From contig CASFAX010000012.1 of assembly GCA_949292945.1 (NCBI GenBank), forward strand, positions 1 through 44,345: 44,345 nt of DNA, read 5' to 3'. Shown here in pieces: positions 1 through 7,110 of this stretch. The notes below the pieces were generated by a model, which was not told the DNA's origin, did no database searches, and saw only the letters and a list, made by a program, of their open reading frames with translations. Position 1 is the stretch's first letter; the number at the start of each line of letters is the position of its first letter. This stretch comes from an uncultured Bacillota bacterium (GTDB taxonomy: Bacteria; Bacillota; Clostridia; Peptostreptococcales; Anaerovoracaceae). A program made the position numbers and the translations under genes.

Positions 1-83
1 TAATCTTCAAAGAGAATTGGATGCCAGTCTGTTGCCATTCCCTCTGGGGTTGGTCTATGGATGCTTCGACCTTTCCCCGTATC

Positions 84-127
84 TCCTCCGCTGCTCGTTC
101 GACTGGCACCGAACGAGCAGCGGAGGA
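84..127. repeat. Perfect 17-bp inverted repeat (10-nt loop)
   Basis: Arms 84-100 and 111-127 are exact reverse complements around the loop 101-110. Neither side is followed by a T-run, so it does not look like a normal intrinsic terminator. It lies in the Bacteroidota-like segment. Function unknown; it could be a 3'-end hairpin of an upstream gene or a protein-binding palindrome. Confidence 0.75.
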
Positions 128-239
128 TCACCGAAAGAAGAGCGGCGAAAGTAGGGAGGAATCAAGGGAAGAATGAAGAATAAGTTATGAATAATAATAA
201 AAAACATGCTTAATGGGATAAACTTCAATAGAATTTCCG

Positions 240-565
240 TACTTTTGTATTTGTCCTTTGTCCACGCCGAAACCACGTGGTGGCTGGGCGGGAAGGGACA
301 ACATATTGATAAAGGCGTTTACTGGACGCTTGGGTTTTGACATCCTAAGAATCTCGCAAATTCGAACTATTCGTCAAAGACCAAGCAACGGGGACGCCCC
401 AAGGGTGTTTATAAGGGCTTGCTGTACCTTGCATGAAGGTATCGGTATGGCAAGTAAATATAGCACGGCGTGGGGCTTTCGGCGTTGCTCGTTTCGACGA
501 ATTGGGCAATGCGAGAGCCTTTAGGATGTGGAACGAGCGATGGTATCGGCTCCACGTTTTTATTT
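240..565 (+). other. Non-coding, structured upstream region in the Bacteroidota-like segment
   Basis: No convincing gene is seen in bases 1-620. At 240-247 there is TACTTTTG, a match to the Bacteroidota -7 box TAnnTTTG; no clear -33 box is visible. At 528-555 a hairpin (GTGGA/TCCAC outer arms, CGAT/ATCG inner arms) is followed by a T-rich run at 557-562, as in an intrinsic terminator. Between them are short complementary blocks. The arrangement suggests a ~300-nt leader or small RNA ahead of the secreted-protein gene that begins at 621. This is inference; short open frames here have no recognisable family and poor ribosome binding sites. Confidence 0.35.
528..562 (+). terminator. Possible intrinsic terminator
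   Basis: GTGGA (528-532) pairs with TCCAC (551-555), with an inner CGAT/ATCG stem, then G and five T residues. It would end a transcript starting near 250, before the gene at 621. The stem is interrupted by unpaired bases, so confidence is moderate. Confidence 0.4.
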
Positions 566-2032
566 ATATGTGTGAAAGATAACATGAAGGTCAGTCTCGG
601 AGCCAACTGGCAACCTTAAAATGACTGATATGAAAAACAGAAAAATGCCATCTTTCCGTTCGTGGGGACGCAAGTTTGCATGGACATGCGGCTTTGCCTT
701 GTTGGGCATGACGGTTTTTGCCCAATCGAAAAAGCCGACCGTCATGATTCTTCCCAGAATATCCATGTCAAGGGAAATCTCAAAGATTACCGCAGCAAGA
801 GCTATGCAAGGAAGGCTGAGCACCACGTGAGCATAAGCTTTTGTCATGAGAGCGTCAGACGCCCGCACAGGCAGGGATTTCAGTATCCACATGGTCTTTC
901 CTTCTACGGATACGCTTGGCGCCGATATGGTAACAAGGGATGCCATAAGTCCCAGAATTGCGCAGGCAGCAGCTCCCGTAAGGCTTCCGTCCGGATCCAT
1001 CACATGAAGGAACATGGCAAGTTCGTCCTTTCTCATCTGGTACCACACTATGGCTGCAACCACCGGCATGAACACCAGGCCTAATCCGGCGTTGAACATG
1101 TAGGACGGGCTTCCGAAGAAGTGCTGTATCTCCTTTCTCACCAGAGCCGTCTTCTGCCCGCTCACCTTCATGGCTTTGGCCTTGTAGGCTATTTTCTTCT
1201 GTCCCCTGTTTGCCGTTGCGATTTTCACAAAGCTTGCCGATATGATCCAGTACACGACGGCAAAAGGAACTATTGCGCACACCGCAAATATGGCAAAGCT
1301 TGCAAAGCTTCCGTCAAATATACCCCTTCCGAAGTGGTAGAAAGGCGGCAGCGCCTTTTTTATAGCATCTCCCACAGCTTCACCGTTTTCTATGAGTATG
1401 TCTATGTACTTCTGCCACATGAAGCATATGTACATATAGGCCCCAAACATTATAACGGTTAGAACCGTAACTACTGCATTTTTTCTCCTCATCCTGGAGC
1501 TGATGAGAGCTATGAGCCACCCTGCAAGGGCTGATACTGCCATAACCATGAAAGGAAGCAGCAGTGTGCTTAAGATCAGAATCAGCGCCCCGGAAAATGT
1601 AATTCCGTGCTTATATATGAAAACCGCTGCTCCCGGAATGATAACCATAAGTTCCATTACCAGGTTCAGCCCCAGAAGTGATACCATTCTGGACATGAGT
1701 ATGTCCCGGGGCCTTATAGGCATTGCCAGGAGCATCTCGTTGTCCTTTGCCTCGAATATCTGATTTTGTGTGGCGAACACGCTTCCTATGAAACAAAGGA
1801 GGAAGATCATAAGCCCCATGAAGCCGAAGTACAGCCACCCCAGACCTGTCATAACGAAAGCGTCGCAGATTTTGTAGAAGATGATTCCGAAAAGTCCCAT
1901 GAATACCGCCACCACGTATACGGCGAGGATGGTGTAGAGAATCTTGGAGGTCTTTGTCATCTTCTTTTTGGAGCCTGAAGCCGCGCCGGACAGCAGGGCT
2001 TTAATTCTTATCCTGATAAGTGTCAGCAGCAT
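560..2032 (-). CDS. ABC exporter permease, C-terminus lost at a chimeric junction
   Basis: Multi-pass membrane protein resembling the putative ABC exporter family of Clostridia (about 540 residues): a cytoplasmic start MLLTLIRIRIKALL, then many hydrophobic helices. It follows its ATPase gene (2043-2753) by ten bases. The start at 2032 is chosen because AGGAGG lies just ahead; a longer in-frame start at 2080 would overlap the ATPase. The protein reads normally for about 425 residues, to ILGRI. The last ~65 codons, from roughly 750 down to 560, are antisense to the Bacteroidota-type secreted-protein gene and are not membrane-like. The true C-terminal ~100 residues are therefore missing. With the ATPase it should form an exporter of unknown substrate. 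Confidence 0.75.
   Translation of the reverse strand: MLLTLIRIRIKALLSGAASGSKKKMTKTSKILYTILAVYVVAVFMGLFGIIFYKICDAFVMTGLGWLYFGFMGLMIFLLCFIGSVFATQNQIFEAKDNEMLLAMPIRPRDILMSRMVSLLGLNLVMELMVIIPGAAVFIYKHGITFSGALILILSTLLLPFMVMAVSALAGWLIALISSRMRRKNAVVTVLTVIMFGAYMYICFMWQKYIDILIENGEAVGDAIKKALPPFYHFGRGIFDGSFASFAIFAVCAIVPFAVVYWIISASFVKIATANRGQKKIAYKAKAMKVSGQKTALVRKEIQHFFGSPSYMFNAGLGLVFMPVVAAIVWYQMRKDELAMFLHVMDPDGSLTGAAACAILGLMASLVTISAPSVSVEGKTMWILKSLPVRASDALMTKAYAHVVLSLPCIALAAVIFEISLDMDILGRIMTVGFFDWAKTVMPNKAKPHVHANLRPHERKDGIFLFFISVILRLPVGSETDLHVIFHTYK
621..755 (+). pseudogene. N-terminal fragment of a Bacteroidota-type secreted protein (DUF6175-like)
   Basis: The frame opens with a basic N-terminus, a hydrophobic core and a cleavage-like VFAQ, then SKKPTVMILP. 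From memory this resembles the start of Bacteroides/Prevotella DUF6175 proteins, in which a signal peptide ending in AQ is followed by KKPT-(V/I)-M-(V/I)-(V/L)-PSD. After the proline encoded near 755 the expected SD-x-W-C is replaced by sequence that belongs, on the other strand, to the ABC permease. Start could be 621 or 630. The frame runs on to 830, but that tail is antisense to the permease and not part of the family. Function of the family is unknown; the export signal suggests envelope location. The fragment is the main evidence that this end of the window comes from another phylum. Confidence 0.55.
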
Positions 2033-2042
2033 GTCCGTCCTC

Positions 2043-2753
2043 CTACTTCTCTTCGTCAAGTTCCAGGAATACGCTCTCAAGAGATTCGTCTCCCTTTACC
2101 TCTTCCATGGTTCCGGAAGCTATGAGCCTGCCCTGCTTTATGATAGCCACCTTGTCGCAGAGCTTTTCCGCAACTTCGAGGACGTGGGTTGAAAAGAATA
2201 TGGCTCCGCCACCGTCGCAGTGCTTTCTCATCATCTGCTTCAGAAGGTGGGCCGCTTTCGGGTCCAGTCCCACAAAAGGCTCGTCCATTATTATGAGCTC
2301 CGGCGAATGGATGAAGGCTGCAATTATGGCAAGTTTTTGCTTCATACCGTGGGAATAGGCGCTTACAGGCTGAGCCAGATCCGCCGTCAGCTCGAACATG
2401 TCAGCAAGCTCCTTTATCTTTGCCTCCCTCGTCTCCTTGTCCACCTGGAAAACGTCTGCTATAAAGTTAAGGTACTTTATTCCGGAGAGAAACTCGTAGA
2501 GATCCGGGTTATCCGGAATGTATGCAAGCTTCCTCTTGCAGGTCAGCGGGTCGGTCTTCACGGAACTTCCGCCTATGAATATTTCTCCCTCATCGAAGGT
2601 AAGAATTCCGCAGCACGACTTTATTGTAGTCGTCTTTCCGGCTCCGTTGTGGCCGATAAAGCCGTATATCTCTCCCTTCTGAATGTGAAGGCTGAGATCG
2701 TCCACCGCCTTCTTTTCTCCGTACGTCTTTGTCAGATGTTCAATTTTCAGCAT
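2043..2753 (-). CDS. ABC transporter ATP-binding protein
   Basis: A 236-residue ATPase subunit. Walker A GHNGAGKT is at residues 34-41, the signature is a degenerate SHGMKQK, and Walker B reads LIIMDEP followed by a D-loop GLDPKA and the switch histidine in STHVLE. Length and sequence fit the stand-alone ATPase of ABC-2-type exporters; it should energise the permease encoded ten bases downstream (2032). Its ATG abuts the stop codon of the small protein gene upstream (TAA at 2754-2756, ATG from 2753), so the two are almost certainly translationally coupled. Substrate unknown; related two-gene exporters handle peptides, lantibiotics or sodium, but nothing here selects among these. Confidence 0.9.
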   Translation of the reverse strand: MLKIEHLTKTYGEKKAVDDLSLHIQKGEIYGFIGHNGAGKTTTIKSCCGILTFDEGEIFIGGSSVKTDPLTCKRKLAYIPDNPDLYEFLSGIKYLNFIADVFQVDKETREAKIKELADMFELTADLAQPVSAYSHGMKQKLAIIAAFIHSPELIIMDEPFVGLDPKAAHLLKQMMRKHCDGGGAIFFSTHVLEVAEKLCDKVAIIKQGRLIASGTMEEVKGDESLESVFLELDEEK

Positions 2754-3032
2754 TTACTTTTCTCCTTTTCGGTTTTTTACACACTCGCTGAGCAGGTACT
2801 CTATCTGTCCGTTTATGGAACGGAAGTCCTCCTCCGCCCACGCTGCAATATCTTCCCAGAGGGACGGCGAAAGCCGCAGGATAAGCTGCTTCCGTCCCTT
2901 CTCCTTCTGCTTTAAAGCCTTTTCCTTTTCCTTTATATCGGCTTCCATTTTCTCCAGCTGGGCCAGCTTTTTCCGGAGTTTTTCTTCCTTTTCCAGAGCA
3001 CCCCCCCAGTCCCGGTTCGTGGTGTCATTCAT
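2754..3032 (-). CDS. Small coiled-coil protein with a ribbon-helix-helix (Arc-like) C-terminus
   Basis: 92 residues. Residues ~14-48 are a charged Lys/Glu coiled coil (KEEKLRKKLAQLEKMEADI and on). Residues ~49-85 read LILRLSPSLWEDIAAWA, then a second helix and NGQIEYLLSECV, the pattern of the Arc/MetJ ribbon-helix-helix fold: a basic-hydrophobic beta strand followed by two helices. Such domains dimerise to bind DNA. The gene sits between the SPFH gene (stop 3046) and the ABC ATPase (ATG 2753) with 13 and 0 bases between them. Possible roles are autoregulator of this operon, binding the upstream repeats, or an adaptor to the SPFH oligomer through the coiled coil. I recall the same neighbour pair in other Clostridia. 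Confidence 0.75.
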   Translation of the reverse strand: MNDTTNRDWGGALEKEEKLRKKLAQLEKMEADIKEKEKALKQKEKGRKQLILRLSPSLWEDIAAWAEEDFRSINGQIEYLLSECVKNRKGEK

Positions 3033-3045
3033 TCAGATCCCCTCT

Positions 3046-4080
3046 TTAATAGATGCTTCCACTGTTTACTATAGGCTGAGTGTCCTTTTCGGAGCAGAGC
3101 ACTACCATGAGGTTTGATACCATGGCAGCCTTTCTCTCTTCGTCAAGGAATACCACTTCTTCTTCGCTCAGTTTGTCTATGGCCATCTTAACCATGCTCA
3201 CAGCGCCCTCAACTATCTTCGTCCTGGCTGCTATAACTGCCGATGCCTGCTGGCGCTTAAGCATTGCCGCCGCTATTTCCTCGGCGTATGCGAGGTGAGT
3301 GATTCTGACTTCCACTATTTCAAGACCTGCAAACTCCACCTTCTCGGCAAGGGCGTTCTTCATAGTCTCTGCGATTTCCTGAGAGCTTCCGCGCAAAGTC
3401 TTTTCCGTGCTCTCATCGTCGGCTTTCGCATCGGTTTCCGCAAAATCGTAAGGATAGAGCCTTGCGGTGTTTCTTATGGTTGAATCGGTCTGGATGGAAA
3501 GGAACTCGCTGTAATCCTCAACGTTAAATACAGCTTTTGTCGGATTTACAACCCTCCAGATAACCACTGCTCCTATGACTACGGGATTTCCCATGATGTC
3601 GTTTACCTTCTGGATTCCGTTGTTTAAGGTTATGTCCTTAAGGGATACGGTCTTCTTGGCGTTGATCTTAGGCGTCCCCGTGGAGCTTCCTTTCTTTCCT
3701 CCCTCGATTGCAATCTCTGCAGCGTTTCCCGCAGCCTTTGCGATGGCGCTTCTGTATGCCGGGTTGTTATAGCTTGCAAAAGGGTTTACGAAGTAGAATC
3801 CTGACTCCATAATGGTTCCGTAGTACTTACCGAACAAAGTCAGCACCAGGGCTTCGTTAGGCCCTACCACTTTAAGCCCGCCGTAGAGAATCGGCGCAAC
3901 GCACATTCCTAAAATGCATACGACCAGAAGAACCGCTCCCAGAGCAGTGTTCCCGCCGTCGATCATAAATGCGCCGAAGATGATTCCTGCGATGAATATA
4001 AGTATGAGCAGGGTCGTCAGTATGAGCATGGCCATACCGTTTCTCGGCTTTATTATCTTCTGTTCAACATCTCTGTTCAT
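3046..4080 (-). CDS. SPFH/Band 7 domain membrane protein
   Basis: 344 residues from the chosen start. After a short basic N-terminus come two adjacent hydrophobic segments (residues ~16-60), then the Band 7 core beginning VVGPNEALVLTLFGKYYGT and including VIWRVVNPTKAVFNVEDY and FAGLEIVEVRITHLAYAEE, then an Ala/Glu-rich helix with LKRQQASAVIAARTKIVEG typical of flotillin/stomatin oligomers. SPFH proteins form large ring or cage scaffolds on the membrane. ATG 4080 is preferred because GAGGAGG lies at the right distance; an in-frame ATG at 4161 lacks a site and lies close to the promoter. It is first gene of an operon with the ribbon-helix-helix protein and an ABC exporter, suggesting a membrane-stress or exporter-scaffold role (inference). 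Confidence 0.88.
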   Translation of the reverse strand: MNRDVEQKIIKPRNGMAMLILTTLLILIFIAGIIFGAFMIDGGNTALGAVLLVVCILGMCVAPILYGGLKVVGPNEALVLTLFGKYYGTIMESGFYFVNPFASYNNPAYRSAIAKAAGNAAEIAIEGGKKGSSTGTPKINAKKTVSLKDITLNNGIQKVNDIMGNPVVIGAVVIWRVVNPTKAVFNVEDYSEFLSIQTDSTIRNTARLYPYDFAETDAKADDESTEKTLRGSSQEIAETMKNALAEKVEFAGLEIVEVRITHLAYAEEIAAAMLKRQQASAVIAARTKIVEGAVSMVKMAIDKLSEEEVVFLDEERKAAMVSNLMVVLCSEKDTQPIVNSGSIY

Positions 4081-4159
4081 GTCTTTTTCCTCCTCGGTTG
4101 CCTGAGTTGAGTCCGGTGTGCGCTTCGGCGGCTCGCACCTCGCCTTGCGCGCCAAACTC

Positions 4160-4180
4160 ATTTTGATATTATTTTGATAT
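4160..4180. repeat. Direct repeat of ATTTTGATAT next to the SPFH-operon promoter
   Basis: The 10-mer ATTTTGATAT occurs at 4160-4169 and 4171-4180, exactly 11 bases apart (one helical turn), just downstream of the -10 element on the minus strand. That places it around +5 to +25 of the predicted transcript, a usual place for a repressor. Candidate operator; the binding protein is unknown. Confidence 0.5.
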
Positions 4181-4184
4181 CATC

Positions 4185-4213
4185 TTTATAGCATTATGTA
4201 CGGGATTTGTCAA
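4185..4213 (-). promoter_or_regulatory. Sigma-70-type promoter for the SPFH-ABC operon
   Basis: Reading the minus strand: -35 TTGACA at 4208-4213, 17-base spacer, -10 TATAAA at 4185-4190, with TG one base upstream of the -10 (extended -10). It is close to consensus and faces the SPFH gene, giving a leader of about 100 nt. Confidence 0.8.
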
Positions 4214-4267
4214 CGCTGTTTTTGAAAAATCTCTGTATCGATTTAAATGCCTGCTATTAAGGTGTCT

Positions 4268-4453
4268 GTGGTGACAATATTGCTAATATATCCGGTTAAT
4301 GTCACCTTTGTCACCACCCGCAGGTGATTTTCACGTCAAATGGTGACATATTTAGCTGTAGGAAACAATTATGTCACCATTTCCGAGCTCATTTTTCTCT
4401 AAATGCATGCTGTGGGTACAAACACGGTGACATACGGGGATTTTGTCACCACC
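4268..4453. repeat. Cluster of seven GGTGACA/TGTCACC motifs in three inverted-repeat pairs
   Basis: GGTGACA is present on the plus strand at 4270-4276, 4342-4348 and 4426-4432, and its complement TGTCACC at 4300-4306, 4309-4315, 4372-4378 and 4444-4450. They pair as 4268-4277 with 4308-4317 (10 bp), 4338-4350 with 4370-4382 (13 bp), and 4426-4432 with 4444-4450 (7 bp). The cluster lies between the divergent promoters of the SPFH operon and shikimate kinase. It could be an operator array for an oligomeric regulator, or a run of hairpins. No coding potential is seen in 4081-4634. Confidence 0.8.
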
Positions 4454-4569
4454 TTGGATTCCAACATCGTAGCAAGGGCACCGTCATAACGTTATAACCG
4501 AGCCGCCGCGACTTTTCACAATTTCTTTTTTAACTATCGAATATGTTTTCTTTTTACGCCCCTTCGCGG

Positions 4570-4575
4570 TATAAT
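4570..4575 (+). promoter_or_regulatory. -10 element for the shikimate kinase gene
   Basis: TATAAT at 4570-4575 lies 60 bases before the ATG at 4635. The -35 region 17 bases upstream is T-rich (TTTTCT) and weak. A ribosome binding site GGGAGA follows at 4623-4628. Confidence 0.55.
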
Positions 4576-4634
4576 TTATAGTATCATGCGGGTTATCAGA
4601 TAAAATTCCATCAGAAATATACGGGAGAAATTTT

Positions 4635-5150
4635 ATGCCAAGGGAAAATATATATCTTATCGGATTCATGGGGGCGGGAAAATCCACGGTAGCCGCCGCC
4701 CTGTCAGAGCTTACGGGAAGCCCCATCGTGGAAATGGATGAAGTCATAGCAGGTCGCGCAGCCATGCCTATCCCTGAAATTTTCAGGACAAAGGGTGAAG
4801 ATGCCTTTCGCGAAATGGAGACAGACCTTTTAAGGGAGCTTTCTCTTGAAGGAGCCTCCCCTGCCATAGTCTCCTGCGGCGGCGGGGCTGCCTTAAAAGA
4901 TGAAAACGTAAGCCTGATGAAAGACGGCGGCCTGATCGTACTTCTTTCCGTGAAGCCCGAAACGGTTCTTGAAAGGATTTCAGGAGACGGAAACCGCCCC
5001 GTCCTTGCGGCGTGCAAAACTCCGGAAGACGTAAAAGCTCTCATGGAGAAGAGACTTCCATACTATAAAAAAGCTGCCCGTTTCACCGTGGCCGTAGACG
5101 GCAGAACCCCCGGTGAAATAGCAGCCGAAATTCTCTCTCTGTTAAGCTGA
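4635..5150 (+). CDS. aroK: Shikimate kinase
   Basis: 171 residues, normal for the family. It phosphorylates shikimate at the 3-hydroxyl with ATP, step five of the chorismate pathway, in the cytoplasm. Walker A GFMGAGKS is at residues 10-17; the substrate Asp (EMDEVI, D35) and Arg (R59 in AFREME) follow; SCGGGAA carries the shikimate-binding glycines; NRPVL holds the lid arginine. No other aro gene lies nearby, so it is a stand-alone copy with its own promoter. Its last nine bases overlap, tail to tail, the end of the ABC permease gene on the other strand. Gene symbol could equally be aroL or aroI; the reaction is clear. Confidence 0.93.
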   Translation: MPRENIYLIGFMGAGKSTVAAALSELTGSPIVEMDEVIAGRAAMPIPEIFRTKGEDAFREMETDLLRELSLEGASPAIVSCGGGAALKDENVSLMKDGGLIVLLSVKPETVLERISGDGNRPVLAACKTPEDVKALMEKRLPYYKKAARFTVAVDGRTPGEIAAEILSLLS

Positions 5151-6038
5151 TTTTCTGTTTTTTATCACGTTCAAAGCTATATAGATTCCCATGAGTACCA
5201 GAGCCGAAATCAGAACCACAGCATACTTTGACGGCTCCGAAACCTCTTTGCCTGAAAAGTATATGGTGCAGTCCAGAAAATCCCCTATGTAGTCCGTCAC
5301 CTCGGCAGGAACACCCTGACTTTCCATTTCAGTTAAAACGCCATTCAGGGAATATTCTCTCACCAGAGACGTTCCGTAAGTCCCCGGAAGAAATGATACC
5401 GCTTTTCTCAGGCCTTCTCCGAAAGCGGAAATCGGCATGTAGCCGCCGCATATGAAGCCGTACCCCGCGCTTATTATGGAGCTTACCGCCGAAATCTGAC
5501 CTTCTGTCGATAAGAAGAAATTCACCACAGAGGACAGGGCTATTCCGAAAAACGCCAGAAGAAATACGGACGCAAACAGCATCAGCACATCGCCGGGAGA
5601 CATGAACCACCCCATGAATCTAACGTAGGCCAGACATATCCCCGTTGAAACGAAGCATATTATAAGGGTTGATACCAGTGAAGCGCAGACGTACCCCGCA
5701 GACAGGACCGCAGGGTTTGCCGGCGTTATGGCAAGGTCTCTCACCGCGCCCCTCGCCTTATCCTGAACCATGAGAAGGTTGGTGCAGAAGGCCACGGTGA
5801 CGCAGGATACAGCCAGAATGGACGACATGAGCTGGCCCGCTACAATTCCGTCGATTACATCTCCTGATACTTCGATTCCGTCAGGCATGCTGCTGACGAA
5901 GTTGTCCCTGTACACGTTTCCCAGGAATGTTGCATAGAGGACGAGAAGTATGGCAGGAGTTATGAGAGATGTGAAGAACATTCCCTTGTCCTTAAAGAAA
6001 AGCTTTATATTTCTCTCAGTAAAAACCGCAAGGGTCAT
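5142..6038 (-). CDS. ABC-2 type transporter permease
   Basis: 298 residues with a cytoplasmic N-terminus (MTLAVFTERNIKLFFKDKG), a first membrane helix, a large outside loop (~residues 40-85), then helices grouped toward the C-terminus: the ABC-2 permease plan seen in DrrB/NodJ-type exporters. The start at 6038 is chosen because it overlaps the stop region of the ATPase gene (stop 6040-6042) and has a GGCGGTGA site; a longer frame to 6080 would overlap the ATPase. A second outside loop of ~60 residues before the last helix is notable (residues ~205-265). It should form an efflux pump with the ATPase upstream; substrate not predictable. Confidence 0.88.
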   Translation of the reverse strand: MTLAVFTERNIKLFFKDKGMFFTSLITPAILLVLYATFLGNVYRDNFVSSMPDGIEVSGDVIDGIVAGQLMSSILAVSCVTVAFCTNLLMVQDKARGAVRDLAITPANPAVLSAGYVCASLVSTLIICFVSTGICLAYVRFMGWFMSPGDVLMLFASVFLLAFFGIALSSVVNFFLSTEGQISAVSSIISAGYGFICGGYMPISAFGEGLRKAVSFLPGTYGTSLVREYSLNGVLTEMESQGVPAEVTDYIGDFLDCTIYFSGKEVSEPSKYAVVLISALVLMGIYIALNVIKNRKSA

Positions 6039-6039
6039 T

Positions 6040-6957
6040 CTATTCACCGCCTTCCCCGGGATTTCTTCCCGTAACCTCAAGGAAAACGTCGTCCATCCTG
6101 CCCTTGGTTATCTCGTAATCCGAGAATATCTCAGGATGCTTCAAAATCAGCTCCGTCGCTTCCCGGGTGTTTCCCACGGAAATCCGAAATCCGTCTCTGA
6201 CTTTCTCATACTTTCCCTTGCCCAGTGCTTTTACATCTTCCTTCGTCACCCCGTAAATAGTTACAAAGTCTCCCGAATACGTATTTTTCAGCTGAAGTGG
6301 CGTCCCTTCTGCTGCCTTTCGTCCTCCGTCTATTATTACGACAAAATCCGCATCGGCTGCCTCCTCCATGTAATGGGTGGTGAGAAACACAGTCATCTTC
6401 TGTTCCCTTCGCAGGGCAGATATTACGCTCCACAGCTTCTTTCTCGTCTGAGGGTCAAGTCCCGTGGTAGGCTCGTCGAGAATCAGTATCTTTGGGCTGT
6501 GAATGAGGGCCCTGGCTATGTCTATTCTCCGTCTCTGCCCTCCGGAAAGCTTGCCCACGGGCCGCTTCATAAGTCCGTCCAAATCGAGAAGTGCGGAAAG
6601 CTCTGCGAGCCTGTCCTTAAACGCCTTTCCCGTTATTCCGTAAAGGGACGCCCTGCTCTTAAGGTTGTCGTAGACCGTAAGGGGCGAATCGAGAGCAGAA
6701 CTCTGAAATACAACTCCGATTTTCTTCTTTATCTCATCGGCGTTTCTTTCAGGCCTTTCCCCGTCGATTTCTATTTCACCTTCATCCCTTGAAAGCTGGC
6801 CGCAGAGAATGTTTATAGTCGTAGACTTTCCCGCCCCGTTTACTCCGAGAAATGCAAAAAGCTCACCTTCCCGCACACGGAAGCTGAGGTCGTCCACCGC
6901 TTTTAAATCCCTGAACGATTTGCTCAGGTGGTCGATTTTTATTATATCTTCTGTCAT
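6040..6957 (-). CDS. ABC transporter ATP-binding protein (DrrA type)
   Basis: 305 residues. The nucleotide-binding domain has Walker A GVNGAGKS (residues ~38-45), Q-loop VVFQSS, signature LSGGQRRR, Walker B ILILDEPTTGLDP and the switch TTHYMEEA. A ~90-residue C-terminal extension ends RMDDVFLEVTGR, the pattern of the DrrA/daunorubicin-resistance subfamily, where this tail contacts the permease. It is first of a two-gene unit with the permease at 5142-6038, the genes separated by one base between stop and next ATG. Members export drugs, antibiotics or lipids; the substrate here is unknown. Confidence 0.92.
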   Translation of the reverse strand: MTEDIIKIDHLSKSFRDLKAVDDLSFRVREGELFAFLGVNGAGKSTTINILCGQLSRDEGEIEIDGERPERNADEIKKKIGVVFQSSALDSPLTVYDNLKSRASLYGITGKAFKDRLAELSALLDLDGLMKRPVGKLSGGQRRRIDIARALIHSPKILILDEPTTGLDPQTRKKLWSVISALRREQKMTVFLTTHYMEEAADADFVVIIDGGRKAAEGTPLQLKNTYSGDFVTIYGVTKEDVKALGKGKYEKVRDGFRISVGNTREATELILKHPEIFSDYEITKGRMDDVFLEVTGRNPGEGGE

Positions 6958-6977
6958 ATATTGTACTCCTGCCTGAG

Positions 6978-6983
6978 ATTATA
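6978..6983 (-). promoter_or_regulatory. Extended -10 promoter for the DrrA/DrrB-type pair
   Basis: TATAAT on the minus strand at 6978-6983 is preceded by TGG, an extended -10. No good -35 is seen 16-18 bases upstream. The ATPase ATG is 21 bases downstream of the element, so the leader is very short, with AGGAG between. Confidence 0.6.
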
Positions 6984-7036
6984 CCATAGCCCTAAGGCGG
7001 CATACAGTTAAATTTACGTAATATTTCCTGAAGGCA

Positions 7037-7066
7037 TTGAAGCAAACGGTTGTTTTATTGTATAAT
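7037..7066 (+). promoter_or_regulatory. Promoter of the first AGCS symporter gene
   Basis: -35 TTGAAG at 7037-7042, 18-base spacer and -10 TATAAT at 7061-7066. The ATG is at 7111, preceded by AAGGAGA. Confidence 0.7.
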
Positions 7067-7110
7067 GGACACATTGGTTTCAGGTATACAGGAGTAAGGA
7101 GAATTTATTT

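Noticed and set aside
1-155. C-terminus of a protein entering from the left on the plus strand
   Set aside because: Two plus frames are open to about 153 and 172, but neither shows family features; the palindrome at 84-127 argues against coding.
258-524. Plus-strand open frame of 88 codons
   Set aside because: No recognisable family, no good ribosome binding site, and it overlaps a hairpin-rich region and an opposite-strand frame; better read as non-coding.
4268-4453. Transposon or insertion-sequence ends
   Set aside because: No transposase, no target duplication, and motifs occur as several internal pairs rather than one terminal pair.
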